Below, piece after piece: positions 40,084 through 52,300 of a stretch of 64,000 bases of DNA. A model generated the notes under the pieces. It was given only the letters and a program-made list of their open reading frames with translations. It did no database searches and had not been told where the DNA came from. Position 1 is the stretch's first letter; each line of letters begins with the position of its first letter. Source of the stretch: Schistosoma haematobium (Eukaryota; Platyhelminthes; Trematoda; Strigeidida; Schistosomatidae); contig NC_067195.1 of assembly GCF_000699445.3 (NCBI RefSeq), forward strand, positions 17,493,287-17,557,286, in the 5' to 3' direction. Made by a program: the position numbers and the translations under genes.

Positions 40084-42247
40084 TTGGATGAACTAATTAT
40101 ACCATTGTACTTGTTGAATGCTCGATTTCAAATTCTAAATATTCCGGCTAGCACGCTACAACGTGGAGGTGATAATATGTGTGTTTTGCTTCTCAAACTA
40201 TTTTCAATATCACTCTCCACAGCGTGTTACCCTACTGTCTGGAAGACTACAAATATCATTCCCAAAATTAAAACAGGACTTGAAGCAAATGTTGGCAATT
40301 ACCGGCCAATAAACATAACTTCAGTGGTGTCTCAAGTGGTGAAAAAAGTAGTTAAGGCGGCGGTAGTCCAACATCTACTTTCTAATAATCTCATCTCGAC
40401 CTCCTAGCATGGATTTCTTACGTCCAGATCATGCGATACATGCCTAGTAGACTACCTGAGTGATATAACGCTGTAACGAGACAACGGACTCCTTTTATCA
40501 GTCCTACTCTTCGACTTTAAGAAAGCCTTTGATAAGGTTCCACATATAAGGCTTCTTGTCAAACTAAAGTCCTCCGGAATAAACAACCCACTGTACTCAT
40601 GATTTGCTTTGTTCTAGACCTAGACCAATAACTAGTGGAGTCATCCAGGGTAGCGTATTAGGTCCATTCTTGTTTTCTATGTATATAAACGATATATGTA
40701 ACATCATAAAGTTTGTGAAACCATACTTATATGCTGATGATCTCAAAACAGTATACGGCTATAAGCCTGAGGCTCTAAGTGAAAGTGTATCCCTGATTCA
40801 AAATGACCTCAACAACCTAACTATCTGGAGCGAAAAATGGCAATTACCATTTAACCTAAACAAGTGCGGGATCATGCGCTTTGGGAAACATCTCTGTGAA
40901 CTGCAACTTCACCCAGATAAAAGTAGAGTCCCAACACTCGAATCAGTACACGATCTAGGAATTAATTACATAGGAAGCCTGAACTTTGAAGAGCATGCCT
41001 CCTCTATTATTTCTAAATTTAGACGGATAATTGGTATCATAACGAAAATTTTCTTCACAACAGAGGCAAAGCTTACTCTCTGCAAAATATGTGTACGACC
41101 TTCCCTTGAATACTGCTTTATTATCTTCTCTAATATGAATATCACAGACAAGATAAGAGTAGATGTTCAAAGACGCTTCACACGCAAACTGCTAACCAGT
41201 GACTCCGATCTCGTCTACACAGATAGATGTAAGCACCTATCATTAGGACATTTATGGCACCGTAGGCCAAAGAACAATCTAATATTTCTCTACAAAGCAA
41301 TATATGGACTGTCATTTCTAACCGCCTGCCCAACTATGATCCATGACCCAACCTATAGACTAAGAAGCAACGCATATACACTACTAACCGTAAAACAACA
41401 AAAACGAATGCGTTGTAAATTTCTTATAATGTGATCTGGTTTTTTGTGGAACAAGTTGCCAATACCTACCCGTAACTGTGACACTTTTACCGAATTCAAA
41501 ATGCCAATAGCCCTGTTACTAGACTCAACTATACCTTCAGCTCCCGCCCACCAGTGAGGCCTTTTATTACGGACCGCCTAATATCTGGACGGAGCAACAA
41601 TATAACGAACCCCATTGTTATTAATATGAATATAACTATATTTCAGAACATATGGTTTATCCTCTCATATTATTCATTGATTGTTAATCATGACATTATG
41701 CTCCTCACCCTCACTTTCAGTTCCTTAATCTCTCTAATTGTTAAAGATACATTATTGTTCCTTAGTATCATGTCCTTTATTTCTATCATAAGTAGACAGA
41801 CAACTCACTAATCTTATGGATGCTGATCAACTAAGGCCTATCACACGAAGTTCAAAATGTTCTAAAGTCTTCTGAATTGCTCAATAATTTATTTTTCTTA
41901 CCCCGAAAATTTTACAATTTTATACTCTTTCATACCCTCAAATATTCCAGAGGGATATAAAGTTGTGGTTTCTACAAGCTCTCAACTTGACATGGATCTA
42001 TTTTCGACCGCCAGTTGCACGTCACAACGCAACCTTCATAAAGCGCGCCAACCGTGATACTGACAACACGATTCTTACTAAAATCATCTACATTCATATC
42101 TTACAAAATATCAACCCAGCTGAGTAATTTACTACATTGAAAATTGTATCTTTTGTAACGATTTGATTTTGCCTGTAAACTGGAATGTCATATGTAACAA
42201 ACTGATATTTGAGAATAAATTACTGTTATCATCATTATTATTATTGT
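40084..42247 (+). mobile_element. CR1/Jockey-like non-LTR retrotransposon, 5'-truncated (F)
   Basis: The RT starts at the fingers: YPTVWKTTNIIPKIKTG, NYRPINITSVVSQVVKKV, a stop at 40405-40407, then FDFKKAFDKVPH near 40508. 40604-41434 is open, with GVIQGSVLGPFLF, an intact YADD and the C-terminal region (HDLGINYIGSLNFEEHA, LEYCFIIFSN, LGHLWHRR). Only a few lesions interrupt it. The 3' UTR runs to an (ATT)n-like end at about 42225-42247, as in CR1-type elements. It is better preserved than E and has no recognised 5' portion. Confidence 0.85.
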
Positions 42248-42959
42248 AACGCCTCCTATTTCATGATATCTATCGGTTCAAAAGAAAATGTAGCTATCTA
42301 CATTCAAGGAGTGATCTGACATAGATGATTTGCACCACGTCTCCGTAATAAGTATAATGGTTGGATTTACTAGAGATAAAAGGGATTTAATATGAGTAAA
42401 TTTATTGGACAGAGAGCGGCCACTGAATTAAAGAATAAGAAACTGGGAGGTATCATGATGAAGAAGGTTAGAGTAAAAATCAAAATTCGTAGCTCCATGA
42501 ATACTCGTAAGATTGGCCGAGACAAGAGTTGTGTTGCGAGGGGAAGTAGATTCAACAACTTTGTCATCATTTGAAATATATTTACCGTTGCCAGCAGAAA
42601 AGCTGGCGGAATTACAAAAAAAGTCTTTTCATTGGTATCGGATATAAAACCTGATAAAAACATAGTGTACATATTGAGAGCCAAACCAAGAAGGCTATCA
42701 GGTCTATGTGTGCGACTAAGTGGCCATTTACAATTCAGATTACTATTTATACCAGATGTATGGGTAACATGTTCTAGACGTTTATTTCCAAGGTTTGTGG
42801 TTTCGTTTGGCCCCTTCGTAATTTTGGGAAGATCGAGTGTTGTTAAACATACTTCAAATAGCTCAAATGGTTGTGGACGGAATAAAAAAGACTTTCGCTT
42901 TACAGACTTCCGTGTCTAGCGGCAACGGGCTACCAGTATCTCAAGGCAGGAACTTGGGC
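42248..42959. other. Unclassified DNA between retroelement fragments
   Basis: Overlapping open frames occur on both strands (42392-42919) but none shows a domain. Probably degraded repeat. Confidence 0.3.
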
Positions 42960-43345
42960 GTATTAGCGATTAAAGAAGAAAAAGAAATTGGTAAATCATT
43001 GTGAAATACTATCCTTGGTCCCTCAGAATATGCCAAGTTTCCTCCTAAAGGACTACTGAGGAGTCGCTTGAACTAGCTCAGCCGGTAGAGAATTCCAGCA
43101 TTTGACAACTCTTAAGGTATAGAAGTTGTGTCTACAGTCCGTTCTGCTGTGTTGTCTCCAGTTTATGGTTGTTACCCCTTAGTTTTGTGTTGGAGCAGAT
43201 GTTCAGACGTGTTGATGTTGCTGTAAGCCATTAGAAGGTCACTTCTAAGACGCATGTACTCTAATGAGTAAAGGCTTAGTGATTGGAGGCGCTCTTCATA
43301 AGGCTTGAATTTTGTTGCTCACCATTGGATACGCTTCAGAGTGTC
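42960..43345 (-). pseudogene. CR1-like RT C-terminal fragment
   Basis: On the minus strand, frames read EERLQSLSLYSLEYMRLRSD, then a frameshifted HKLETTQQNG and LRVVKCWNSLPAELVQA. This is the terminal signature of many CR1/Jockey RTs (the WNSLP motif near the end). It is not contiguous with E or F and is shattered by frameshifts. Confidence 0.65.
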
Positions 43346-43892
43346 CTTATCTTATTCGAGTGATAGAAAAAATACTATGTTTCCACACACTAAATGGGGA
43401 CAAATGAAACTGTTGAACATTATGTGGAAAGTTCTTCCGTCAAACTGGTCAAAAAATGCGCCTCAGTGTTGCCAGTGCAACGTTTGCTCAAAAAGCCTTT
43501 TCGTCACAGTTAGCGTAAGACTTCAAGGTGAAGCCGTCACAAAACCATTGATGAGTCTCCGCGACATTCCATAGGTTCCTCCAGAATCTAGATCTAAGTC
43601 AGCAGTCATAAGGCGTTGGACACCACCTACATAGAAGTTAATTTCCTCTTGCTTTGAAATCTAGGAGATTCAGGAGAATTTATTGGTGGTGGCACATTTG
43701 TAAAGGTAAATGTGCTCTAAATATCGGAATTAATTTTACGACCATTGGGATTATGATGCGTTTGGGAGTTTGCCCTGTAATAATATCTTCCTGCTTTTTG
43801 CTGGCATTTTGTTCCATCTGGAAGAATCTTAATATCCTTGAAAGTCCGTTTTTATCACATTGAATTGGAAAAAGTTAGAAACTCACTGTCGT
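43346..43892 (-). other. Probable continuation of the degraded CR1-like ORF1
   Basis: Lies directly downstream (minus) of the ORF1-like frame. Some minus-strand frames are open and polar, but I find no clear motif. Confidence 0.25.
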
Positions 43893-44417
43893 CTACAGAC
43901 GAATCAAATTTGAAAAAGATCGGTGGGTGCGAACCAGGATGACGTCTTTTAACCTTGTGCATACACATGGTGTATGCGTCATGGCTCCAAGCAGATTAAA
44001 TTTCATATTTTTAGGGGCATATGCGTCCGATATATTAAACACAATTGCATCGCCAGATCGTCTTATTCTTTCAACTACCTCTGATTCAACACGATCTGGG
44101 AAATTATTCATGTCATTTATTTGATCTGGAGTTATTGCGAGGTTTGGGTTGATGAGATAATCAAGCGGATCGAGAATGTTCATGTCAACTTGCAACTTTT
44201 TTATATCATCCATATGGTTGCAGTTGTGATTATCATCACTGTTTACCAGTAGAGTCTTTAACATGTATGGAATGGAGACGACTGGTATAAGCTTGTCTGC
44301 TTCCAGATGAAAGGGGTAGCTCATCTCGCTAAAACTATCGGAAATCTTGTCGGTAGTTGTGCTCGATTTTGTCGCTCTCCTACGTTTGGCTGTACGTCTA
44401 GAAGCAGGGACCTTCAT
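43893..44417 (-). CDS. Retroelement ORF1-like protein, probably CR1 type
   Basis: A 174-codon frame with a basic start (SRRTAKRRRATK), an acidic middle and a segment FPDRVESEVVERIRRSGDAI. It continues as VFNISDAYAPKNMKFNLLG and a CVCTRLKDV cysteine pair. This resembles ORF1 proteins that accompany schistosome CR1-like RTs, where such a VERIRRSGD..VFN region precedes cysteine-rich strings. The attribution comes from general knowledge and the local concentration of CR1 fragments, not from a search. No complete partner ORF2 is attached. Confidence 0.4.
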   Translation of the reverse strand: MKVPASRRTAKRRRATKSSTTTDKISDSFSEMSYPFHLEADKLIPVVSIPYMLKTLLVNSDDNHNCNHMDDIKKLQVDMNILDPLDYLINPNLAITPDQINDMNNFPDRVESEVVERIRRSGDAIVFNISDAYAPKNMKFNLLGAMTHTPCVCTRLKDVILVRTHRSFSNLIRL

Positions 44418-44439
44418 TTTCGTTTATGGTATGATAGGA

Positions 44440-45475
44440 AAATGAGAAATAGCAGATGGACTGAACAAAATATTGGAAATAGAAATGGATGAAAAAATCA
44501 ATGGCGAGGGCTCAATATAGTCTATAAATCAAAACCTATGTTTAAAACAAGAGTGAATGTATAGTGAGGATTATTGAAGCCATCAAAAACAAAAGGGGAG
44601 AATGGCTGGAGGATTCTAGTAGAGATGAAGTTAGTATATCAGTAAATGTGTGAAGGCAAGTTAGAACATAAAGGTGCACATTGCGTAAATTTTAACATAT
44701 ATATTACACGAAAGATGGCCTTATATAATAATGTAATTTAGAACTGTCGATAATTAGTATCAAACAACCAAATAGGGTACAGTAAGTGGTACATATATAA
44801 ACTGAAAGCCTGCATTAGTTAAAATTGAGGGGTTCAGAGATAAGTAGTTCTGAAGATTATTACCATCCAAGAATACTATAGTGCTTTATGACCAAATATA
44901 TGAAATAGCATTTTGGATAAAAATACTGATCTAAAACTATGACAGAAACACTGAATTGAACAGGTAATTTCGGAAATTCAATGATTTATAGTATCCAAAT
45001 ACCACTAGAGGGTAGTATATAAAATATTGAGTACAGTGCATTATCGTGCACAGTTTTATATATTTCATGATATATGGTAGATGTCTGGTTAAATCCTGTA
45101 AATACACAAAGTACCTGGGCTATAGCATCCAAACACAATATAAAAAATAGAATGCAAATATGAAATTCGACTTTCCATCGAATATGATTATATATGGTTT
45201 TAAAAATTACTGAGCATAGTTTGATCGTATGGCCGAAATGGATATGTAATTATATGATTATGAATTATTGTACGAATATGATCATATATACCATGAATAT
45301 GTCAAACTGAGATGTTATCATATAGCATAAAATTTACAGTTTATGTATAAATAGTTCAGAGTTCAGTTACATTCCGTAATTCCAAGAAAAAATAATCCAT
45401 CCAGCTCTGTGAGAACCTTAGAAAAAGAAAACTGAATGCCTCGGCCTGAAGGTAACGTTCAGTCGGTTGCGCGTG
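44440..45475 (+). repeat. Unclassified dispersed repeat, copy 2
   Basis: Diverged copy of 30700-31780 in the same orientation; the right ends align near 31775 and 45470. No coding capacity seen. Confidence 0.5.
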
Positions 45476-46051
45476 CTATCGAGTTACACAGGCCAATTAG
45501 CCTGTGTTTATCGTACTACAAGTTGTGTTAAGGCATTATTTACTTTTGTAAATTAATTTAATAAAGTTTTCTATCACTTGAACTTTGATTATTCGAGGCT
45601 TTTTTGTTTTTTGTATCTGTGTGTTTGTGTTCATTATTTACATATATTCAAATTCACCTATCAGAGATCCTTACATTCCAGTGATACACCTGTGGGCGAG
45701 TTCAGAAGCGTTTTCCAGTATGCGACGAATTTAAAAAGATGCAGACCACGTGCTCGTTCCGACTACTGTAAAGCATCACTACAGATAACTTCTTTAAGGC
45801 TAATAATGTTAAATGTAATGAAACACATTCGGGGACAAGTGTCGGCCCAAAGAGTGGAGGAATTGGCGCTCTATCATTGATCAACACTCTACTGAAGGTC
45901 GTGAAAGTTGAGAACCGGACTCTTAAGGAAGTTCAACTTCACAGTCACTAACGGAAAAATGCGTAATTCAGTGAATGGAAATGATGTGGGCAACACTGTG
46001 ACTACACGGCAGTGTTGTGATTGCCTCGTGTGGTTACAGATATTGTGCACC

Positions 46052-46283
46052 TAGCGCAGCAGATGGGATGGTCTAAGTTTTCTTGGTAAGCCATATTTAA
46101 AAAGTACTAATACAGAGATGTCGTCACCTGTACATTTGTCAGTCAAAGAAAAGCTAGGTGGAATTGTATTTGGCAAGATGGAGGGTGACGACCTCACTGT
46201 TTTGAAGGCAATTAAATCCCTCAGCCTTTTTCGCATGATTATTCCTGAACTGCCGACGTCTGTGCTTCAAATGACTAACAGAT
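46052..46283 (+). CDS. Candidate exon or small gene, unknown
   Basis: An open frame starts after an acceptor-like GCACCTAG and ends in TAG. It includes SFLGKPYLKSTNTEMSS, then VKEKLGGIVFGKMEGDDL and IIPELPTSVLQM. The composition looks like a folded globular protein, more so than the antisense frame. No family recognised and no partner exons found. It may be a terminal exon. Confidence 0.3.
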
Positions 46284-47245
46284 AGCCGAAGGTTTCATTC
46301 ATTGGAGTACTCGGCTACAAAAGCATAAGTTCACAACGACATGCTTCCGTGTGTAATCGAGAAGCCAAAAAGGTGAGTTGATAAATGTTTGTACTTCATT
46401 CATACCTATGGCGGTTAGTAACCCGTAAGTTGCAGTAATTTTAAACACGATATCATTAGGTTGCACAATGTTGATAGCGCAACACTGAAGATTATCCAAT
46501 AAGGAGTCACTGATCTATCTAGGATGATCGACAAACTGACTGATTACATCAAAACCTTATCCATCGTTGTGACAGGTGAAATGTAGGATCTTCAAGTTGC
46601 GCATCCACATTAAGAACACCGGAAGAAATGCGTACTGTTAAAGCTACATTAGAGAAACAAACATTCGGGGTCAGTTCGTAAGTAGTGACTGTTCTTTATA
46701 AAGTTTCAGGTGAACAAACTGCCGGAAATTGTTTGTAATGATCTTCAGAAGTCTGTAGAATTATGGTCTACTATGATATTAGTACTGCTCTAATAATAGA
46801 CCTAATCTATAGGATCTTACGTGGAAGTCACATCATGATCTACACCAACCCACTGTATCGTAACAATTACCAATACATGATGGAGAACAAGCTTAGGCTA
46901 GAGAAAGAGAAATATATTTAATATAGAAAAAAGATATAAGGTAACATGCTGCAGGGCCCACGCCTGCGTGGCCAAACCATGCCATCCGATCGACTCTAAT
47001 TAATTCAATTCATTCTTCCCGCCCACCTCATCGTTGGGTTTTCTCCGCCTTAAATGTTGAATGTCTATTTCCCAACTTGTCTCGTATTACGGCCCAATGC
47101 CACTACAAGTCTACCAAAACGTACCTAGCCTATGCGTTGACGACGAAACAAGCAGTAACTCATACCTCATGTGAAAATAAAATTAAAATAGGTATTAGTA
47201 ATTACATATTCTATAGGAGGATACAAGGTAAGTCCACATAAGTCT
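46284..47245. other. Unannotated DNA
   Basis: A short GC-richer patch lies near 46950-47120 (GCAGGGCCCACGCCTGCG). No gene recognised. Confidence 0.35.
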
Positions 47246-50200
47246 TAAGTCAGTCAGTCAGTAGTAACGCAGAACTTCGTACGCACGTACATCAGTTCGA
47301 GTTGCCATACCACATTTGCAAAGAGATGCAGTTGTCGATTCAAATCCCATAGTGGTAGAGGTAGTAAGAGTACAAACAGTAATTCGAAAGATTAGGGTTT
47401 GAAGGTATTATTCAAGGAGTTTAATCCAGTGAAATAAATTTAGAAGGGGAAAAAAGACATGTAGAATTCAGAAGATTAGAATTTGGGAGAACACAATGAG
47501 TGGATGCGCCTGCGCCATTCCAAACGATTTTGAACCATGTCTTTCAAGGTCTCTAACCATCGGTTGCTATCATGTCGCGGTCCCCAACCAGATAGTCTAC
47601 ACCTACCAACATGACTCAGTCCACTTGTCGGTGACTTTATGGACCTGTGCTATGTTTTGGTCTGGCCACCCCTAGCTTTCTTCCAACCTACTCCTATACC
47701 ACTGAACATCGCACGTCGAGGCATTCGGTGGTTGGGCATACATAGCACGTGTCCCAGCCATCTCAACTGATGAAGTTTCACTACTTCATCAATTGATTTG
47801 CCATCCCTACCTAGTATCCTTTACCTAACAACTGCATTACTTACTCGATGCTCCCAGGATATACGAGCAACGTTTCGAAGACACCTATGATCGAATACTA
47901 GTAACCTATGAATTTCCTCTACTCTTACCGGCCACGTTTCACTGCCACAAAGTATGACGGAACGAACTGCTGCACAGTAAACACGTCCTTCGGTTGATAG
48001 ACGGATATCTCGCCTGCGCCATAGATGACGCAGGTTGGTAAAAGCTAGTCGAGCCTTCTGTATCCGTGCTGAGATTTTGTCACACACCAGACCACAAGGG
48101 CTGATGAGACTTCCAAGATAAGTGAAGCGATCGACACGCTCAATTACTTCACTCCCTATCATTAGTTCGGGTGTCAATGCAACCCAATCCTGAAGCAACA
48201 TTTTGCATTTCGAGGGATAGAATCGCATCCCGAACATGCCTGCATTGTTGCTTAGAGTGGTCGGAAGATTCTGCATTTTGTCAGCGTCTTCGCCAAATTA
48301 AACTGTGTCATCGGCATATTCTAAGTCAACAAGTGAATCTCCCAGTAGAAGTTCAACCCCTGAAAATTTAGACGAGGAAAGTGTTATCTCTAAAAGTACG
48401 TCGACGACAAAATTGAACAAGAATGGAGAGAGTTGACAGCCCTGACGAACACCACTTGAGGTAATCAATTCTGATGACAGTTCGCCATAAGCTCTCACTC
48501 TACCAGTTGTGTTCGAGTAGAGAGCCTTTACAAGGTTAATGTACTTCTTTGGTACTCCTTTCAGTGACAAACACTGCCATAGAACCTTACGATCAATAGA
48601 GTCAAATGCCGCCTTAAGGTCGAGAAATACTACCATTATGGGGCGTCTGAACGTATGTCTGTGTTCTAGAACCTGACGTAGTGTGAATATCTGATCTATA
48701 CAACCACGTCCAGGTCGAAAACCAGCCTGATTTTCTCTAGTCTGCTCTTCACGAGCTTTGGTTAGGCGTCGAAGTATTATTGAAGCTAATATTTTAGATA
48801 CTATATTAGTCAAACTGATTCCTCTTTGATTGTCACAAGAGGACTTTTGTCCTTTCTTATAGACTGGCACAATCAGTGATTGAGACCAGTCAGATGGGAT
48901 TACGTCCAGTTCCCAAATTCTACCTAAGACCTCAGTTAATCTCACTGCTAATACTGAACCACCATCCCTAAAAATCTCAGGAGTAAACCTGTCAGGGCCT
49001 GCTGCTCTCCCTCGTTTCAGATTTCCTATGGCTTTTTCAACTTCGTAAAGGGACGGAGGACCTACATTAACTTGCCATTCAGGTTGACTGGAGATCGTGA
49101 GAAACCGAAGTGTGGCTGAAGGCCAATTGAACTGATCCCTGAAGTGTTCTGCCCATCGATCCAATCTCCTGGATTGAGAATGTATAATATGTCCATCTTT
49201 CTCTGAGATTGTTTCGCTAACAGTCGGTTTCCTAATACCGGTTTCCTTAACAAGTCTGAACAATTGTCTGCTATTACCTATTGCCGCTGCCTTTTCCATC
49301 TCTCTTGCTTTCGCTACCCACCACTGTTCACGATCATTGCGTAGACTTCTTGTCAGCTTGCGCTTAAGCTGACTCCGCTCTTCATTATGTTCAGAGCCAG
49401 GCGGAATGAGTTTCCGAGCATCTATCAGTGCGACAGATGCTGCTGAGATCCAGTGTTGCTCCCTAACCTTACGGGTTACCGTGCTAGCAGATACCACTGC
49501 TGTTTCCACAGCTTTTCGGACATCATTCCATGCTGCCTCAGAGTGGGCATCACATACATGGCTGCCTAACTGTTTTCCTAATTGTTCCTGAAATATACTT
49601 TTAGCTTGACTATCATTAAGTAGGACCTTAAGGAGTTTCCTTGCATCATAGTTCCTACGTCCATTAAGACGTATACAAATACGCGCTCGCACTAGAACAT
49701 GATCTGAGTCTAAGCATGTGCTCCAGAATGAGCGGCAGTCTTCTATCGAGCCCCTTCATCGGTGGCTGATAGCGATGTGATCTATTTGGGTCTAACGTTG
49801 GGACGAATTCTAGGGTCGCCATGTCAAAAGATGTTTTTCCTTATGCTTAAAGTTAGTGTTTGCAAGAAAAAGGCGGTTATCTGAGCATAGATGCAACAGA
49901 CAGTCTCCATTATCTGTTCTCTGAGCCGCGACACCATAAGATCCACCCAGGTGTCTTTCTCTTCCGCTTAGTTTGCCTACTTGAGCATTAAAGTCACCAG
50001 CCACTATTACTACATCAGAGCGCCTAGCTTTTCGTCTGCCCTAGCGGTGTGAGGTGATAAAGGGACGTGAGAAGGGTTAGTCGTGGAGATAAGAGGGTTG
50101 TCAGGAGGTGTAGGAAGGATTTGAATGTGACCGACTTGGTCTCGTGTGCTGTTACGGGTATGAGGGCTGATATCACTTCCCGGCTTCCCACACCGTGGAA

Positions 50201-50690
50201 GGGTATTTCTTGAGGAACCTGAAAAGGAAGTCGGATTAGTGTTGGTCTTAACGATCTGGGAGCGTGACCACAGAGCCCAAGGGACAACTGCTTGAGGCCG
50301 GTCGCGCACGGCCTTTTTGTGGGAGGTTTTTAGTATGTTAGCTCCGTTCTCGATAGGGCCTTACCGCCGGAGACGGAAATCCGTGAGGTATGACATTTTT
50401 AGGGTCGACCTTTTCTAACCCCTTCCTTCCTTGTGAGAAGGCAGCATCGCTGCAGATGCTGGTTGTCCGAGGGAAACACCCTACTGTTGTCACACACCCC
50501 TACAGTCAGCAGTACGACTTCGCCCTCAGACCTTGAGTTGCTGCCTTTAGTCTTACCGTTCTCCAATCGAACTGCCTGGCATGGTAGAACCTACAGAAAC
50601 ATATGTTCCAGCCAATATAGCTCGGTCGGGTCATCACGATAGGCAAGCCCCACCACCGCATCAGTGTAGGAGCTACGGTCGGGCAACAGT
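47246..50690 (-). mobile_element. RTE-clade retrotransposon of a second lineage (G)
   Basis: Minus strand. A GC-richer 5' leader occupies about 50040-50690, followed by an endonuclease missing its N-terminal part, the RT, a C-terminal domain, a short 3' UTR and a (CTGA)n tail near 47246-47262. The tail unit (CTGA against GTAA) and leader differ from elements A-D, so this is a separate subfamily, resembling the SR2 type from memory. An internal deletion joins the leader to the middle of the endonuclease near 50030. Confidence 0.85.
47476..50004 (-). pseudogene. RTE (second lineage) endonuclease-RT, several stops
   Basis: The endonuclease begins at AGDFNAQVGKLSGRERHLGG, then HLLTWRP followed by a stop near 49805, then TQIDHIAIS and DSDH. 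The RT frame 48298-49692 is open for 464 codons, with CDNQRGISLTNIVSKIL, QAGFRPGRGC, VVFLDLKAAFDSIDRK, SSGVRQGCQLSPFLF and LEYADD. A TAA at 48298-48300 falls three codons after YADD, and the same frame continues through 48276-47821 (FTYLGSLISPCG, ILCGSETWPV). A further stop at 47821-47823 and one at 47650-47652 interrupt the C-terminal LHQLRWLGHVLCMPNHRMPR. The end is near 47476. The first endonuclease motifs are deleted. The RT core is the best preserved part. Confidence 0.9.
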
Positions 50691-51025
50691 CCTAATATAT
50701 TTATAGATGCTCTATGCTCACGGTTCTGAAGTGTAACCTGTTCAGAGAACCAAATAACACAAGCGATGGATGTTGCGAGCCAGAAAGTTTTACACAACTC
50801 AAAAAATAAAGTAAATAAGTGTGGATGACAATCCAAATAAAGGGCCAGGTAAAGGCCCTTTCGATCATTAATTGATTATATGTTCATGCTTTTGTTTTTG
50901 AATAATTCCAACCTATCTATCTTATTTTCAGCTGGCTCCTCAAATGATCGCAGACATAACTAAGTTTCTAATTTAGCAGACATTTTTACGCTTTCATTCG
51001 TACGTAATACATGTTTAAAATTGAA
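50691..51025. other. Unannotated DNA
   Basis: Lies upstream of the RTE leader; nothing recognised. Confidence 0.35.
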
Positions 51026-51241
51026 TTACTGATTCAGAGGTTCGATAATTGCTAGGACATAGGGTATTTGTTTGTCTTCTATAAACACTTCGGCTGTTAT
51101 GTTGTTACGTTCGTTATGAAGAAGAGCAATGTTTCTTTTCTTGTTTTTAGAATATTCAGTGAAAGTACTACTTCTACTTGATGAACAGAGAAAAAACGGA
51201 ATTGCTATAGCAAATAATATGAAGACATAAATTATCCGCAA
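51026..51241 (-). CDS. Candidate terminal exon, single membrane anchor, unknown
   Basis: Minus-strand frame, open to a stop shortly upstream. It lacks a good ATG and an acceptor-like AAATTTAG precedes it, so a terminal exon fits better than a whole gene. It begins with a hydrophobic segment (FLRIIYVFILFAIAIPFFLC), followed by a Ser-rich, basic stretch and the end ITAEVFIEDKQIPYVLAIIE plus PLNQ. This could be a signal anchor of a type II membrane protein or a signal peptide. It has one N-glycosylation-like NIT. I recognise no family. Confidence 0.3.
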   Translation of the reverse strand: MRIIYVFILFAIAIPFFLCSSSRSSTFTEYSKNKKRNIALLHNERNNITAEVFIEDKQIPYVLAIIEPLNQ

Positions 51242-52300
51242 AAAACTATTTGTATTTGTTTCTAAATTTCAATATACGATATCATCGATAACGCAACTAA
51301 GCAATGCTTATCTGTCGCGTTCGTTATTACAAATTCTGGGTGGATAAGACCATTTTGGTGAAGATTTGTTCTCTGAGGTGGACAGTTTGGTCGTGGAGCT
51401 TTCGCTGTTCTTCTGGACGACATCATAAGCACAAACTTCAGGTAGAAGTGAAGTGTTCGAATTTCTTCACATACGGTTCACAGCTTGTCCTGTAGACCCC
51501 GATGTTCATTGGTTTTTGCTGACCTTAAGCCTGTCATTGTTTACTTCTTTGACTATTTCTATAAGGTGAATAAAGTGACTGCGTGTTGACACTTGTCTTC
51601 TAAGAATCGTGCAATTAGTTTGGCGGTAAACGATCATCCAGCGGCAAACAACGGGGGTCTTTTTCCGAGGACAGTATTTCAAAGATTTTAAGATACTGAC
51701 ATCCAGTCTTGTTCATAGCTCATTCTACAAACCACAAGCTTCCATCTGATGTATGATTGACTGCCACACCCTCTTCTGTTACAAATATATCGTAATTTAA
51801 AATTAACCTTTAGTAATCTATATTTCGAACCTAATCCCCAGTTCTGAGTATATTGTATTTTACTAGTTGTTTGTCCGTTGTGGTCATGTTGGTCATCTAT
51901 TTATTTATATAACATTTTACACTACTTTGAACCGATAATAAATGGAGTAGTGACCCAGTTGACCCATTCTGTCTGTCGAGCGTGCCTGTCAGCCAATTAA
52001 GTGGTAGAATGGACCTCGACTCTTTACCCAAGTCAGTTAGTTAGTTTTCGAACTCACGTGTTTCTAGCCTCAAGGTTAAATCAGTCAGTCTATCGTGTCA
52101 AAGCCAAGATCTAGATCGTGATAAATTATCTTCTGTATATCAGTGTGTAGACACTTACGCGCCGATAATCCTTGTCCAAGAAGCAAGATATCTAATTCCA
52201 GTATAACTGATTCAGAATGCAATGATACAAATGTATTAGTAAGAATAGGTACAAGAACATAAACCGATCACTGTTGCATGAACGTTTAGTTCAGCCCTGA
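51242..52300. other. Unannotated DNA
   Basis: Short unsupported frames only. GTTA/GTCA-like short repeats near 52020 and 52080 recall RTE tails. Confidence 0.35.

Noticed and set aside
43065..43140. tRNA-like string (AGCTCAGCCGGTAGAG) on the plus strand
   Set aside because: On the minus strand the same bases encode the WNSLPAEL region of a CR1-like RT fragment, and no cloverleaf or B-box follows.
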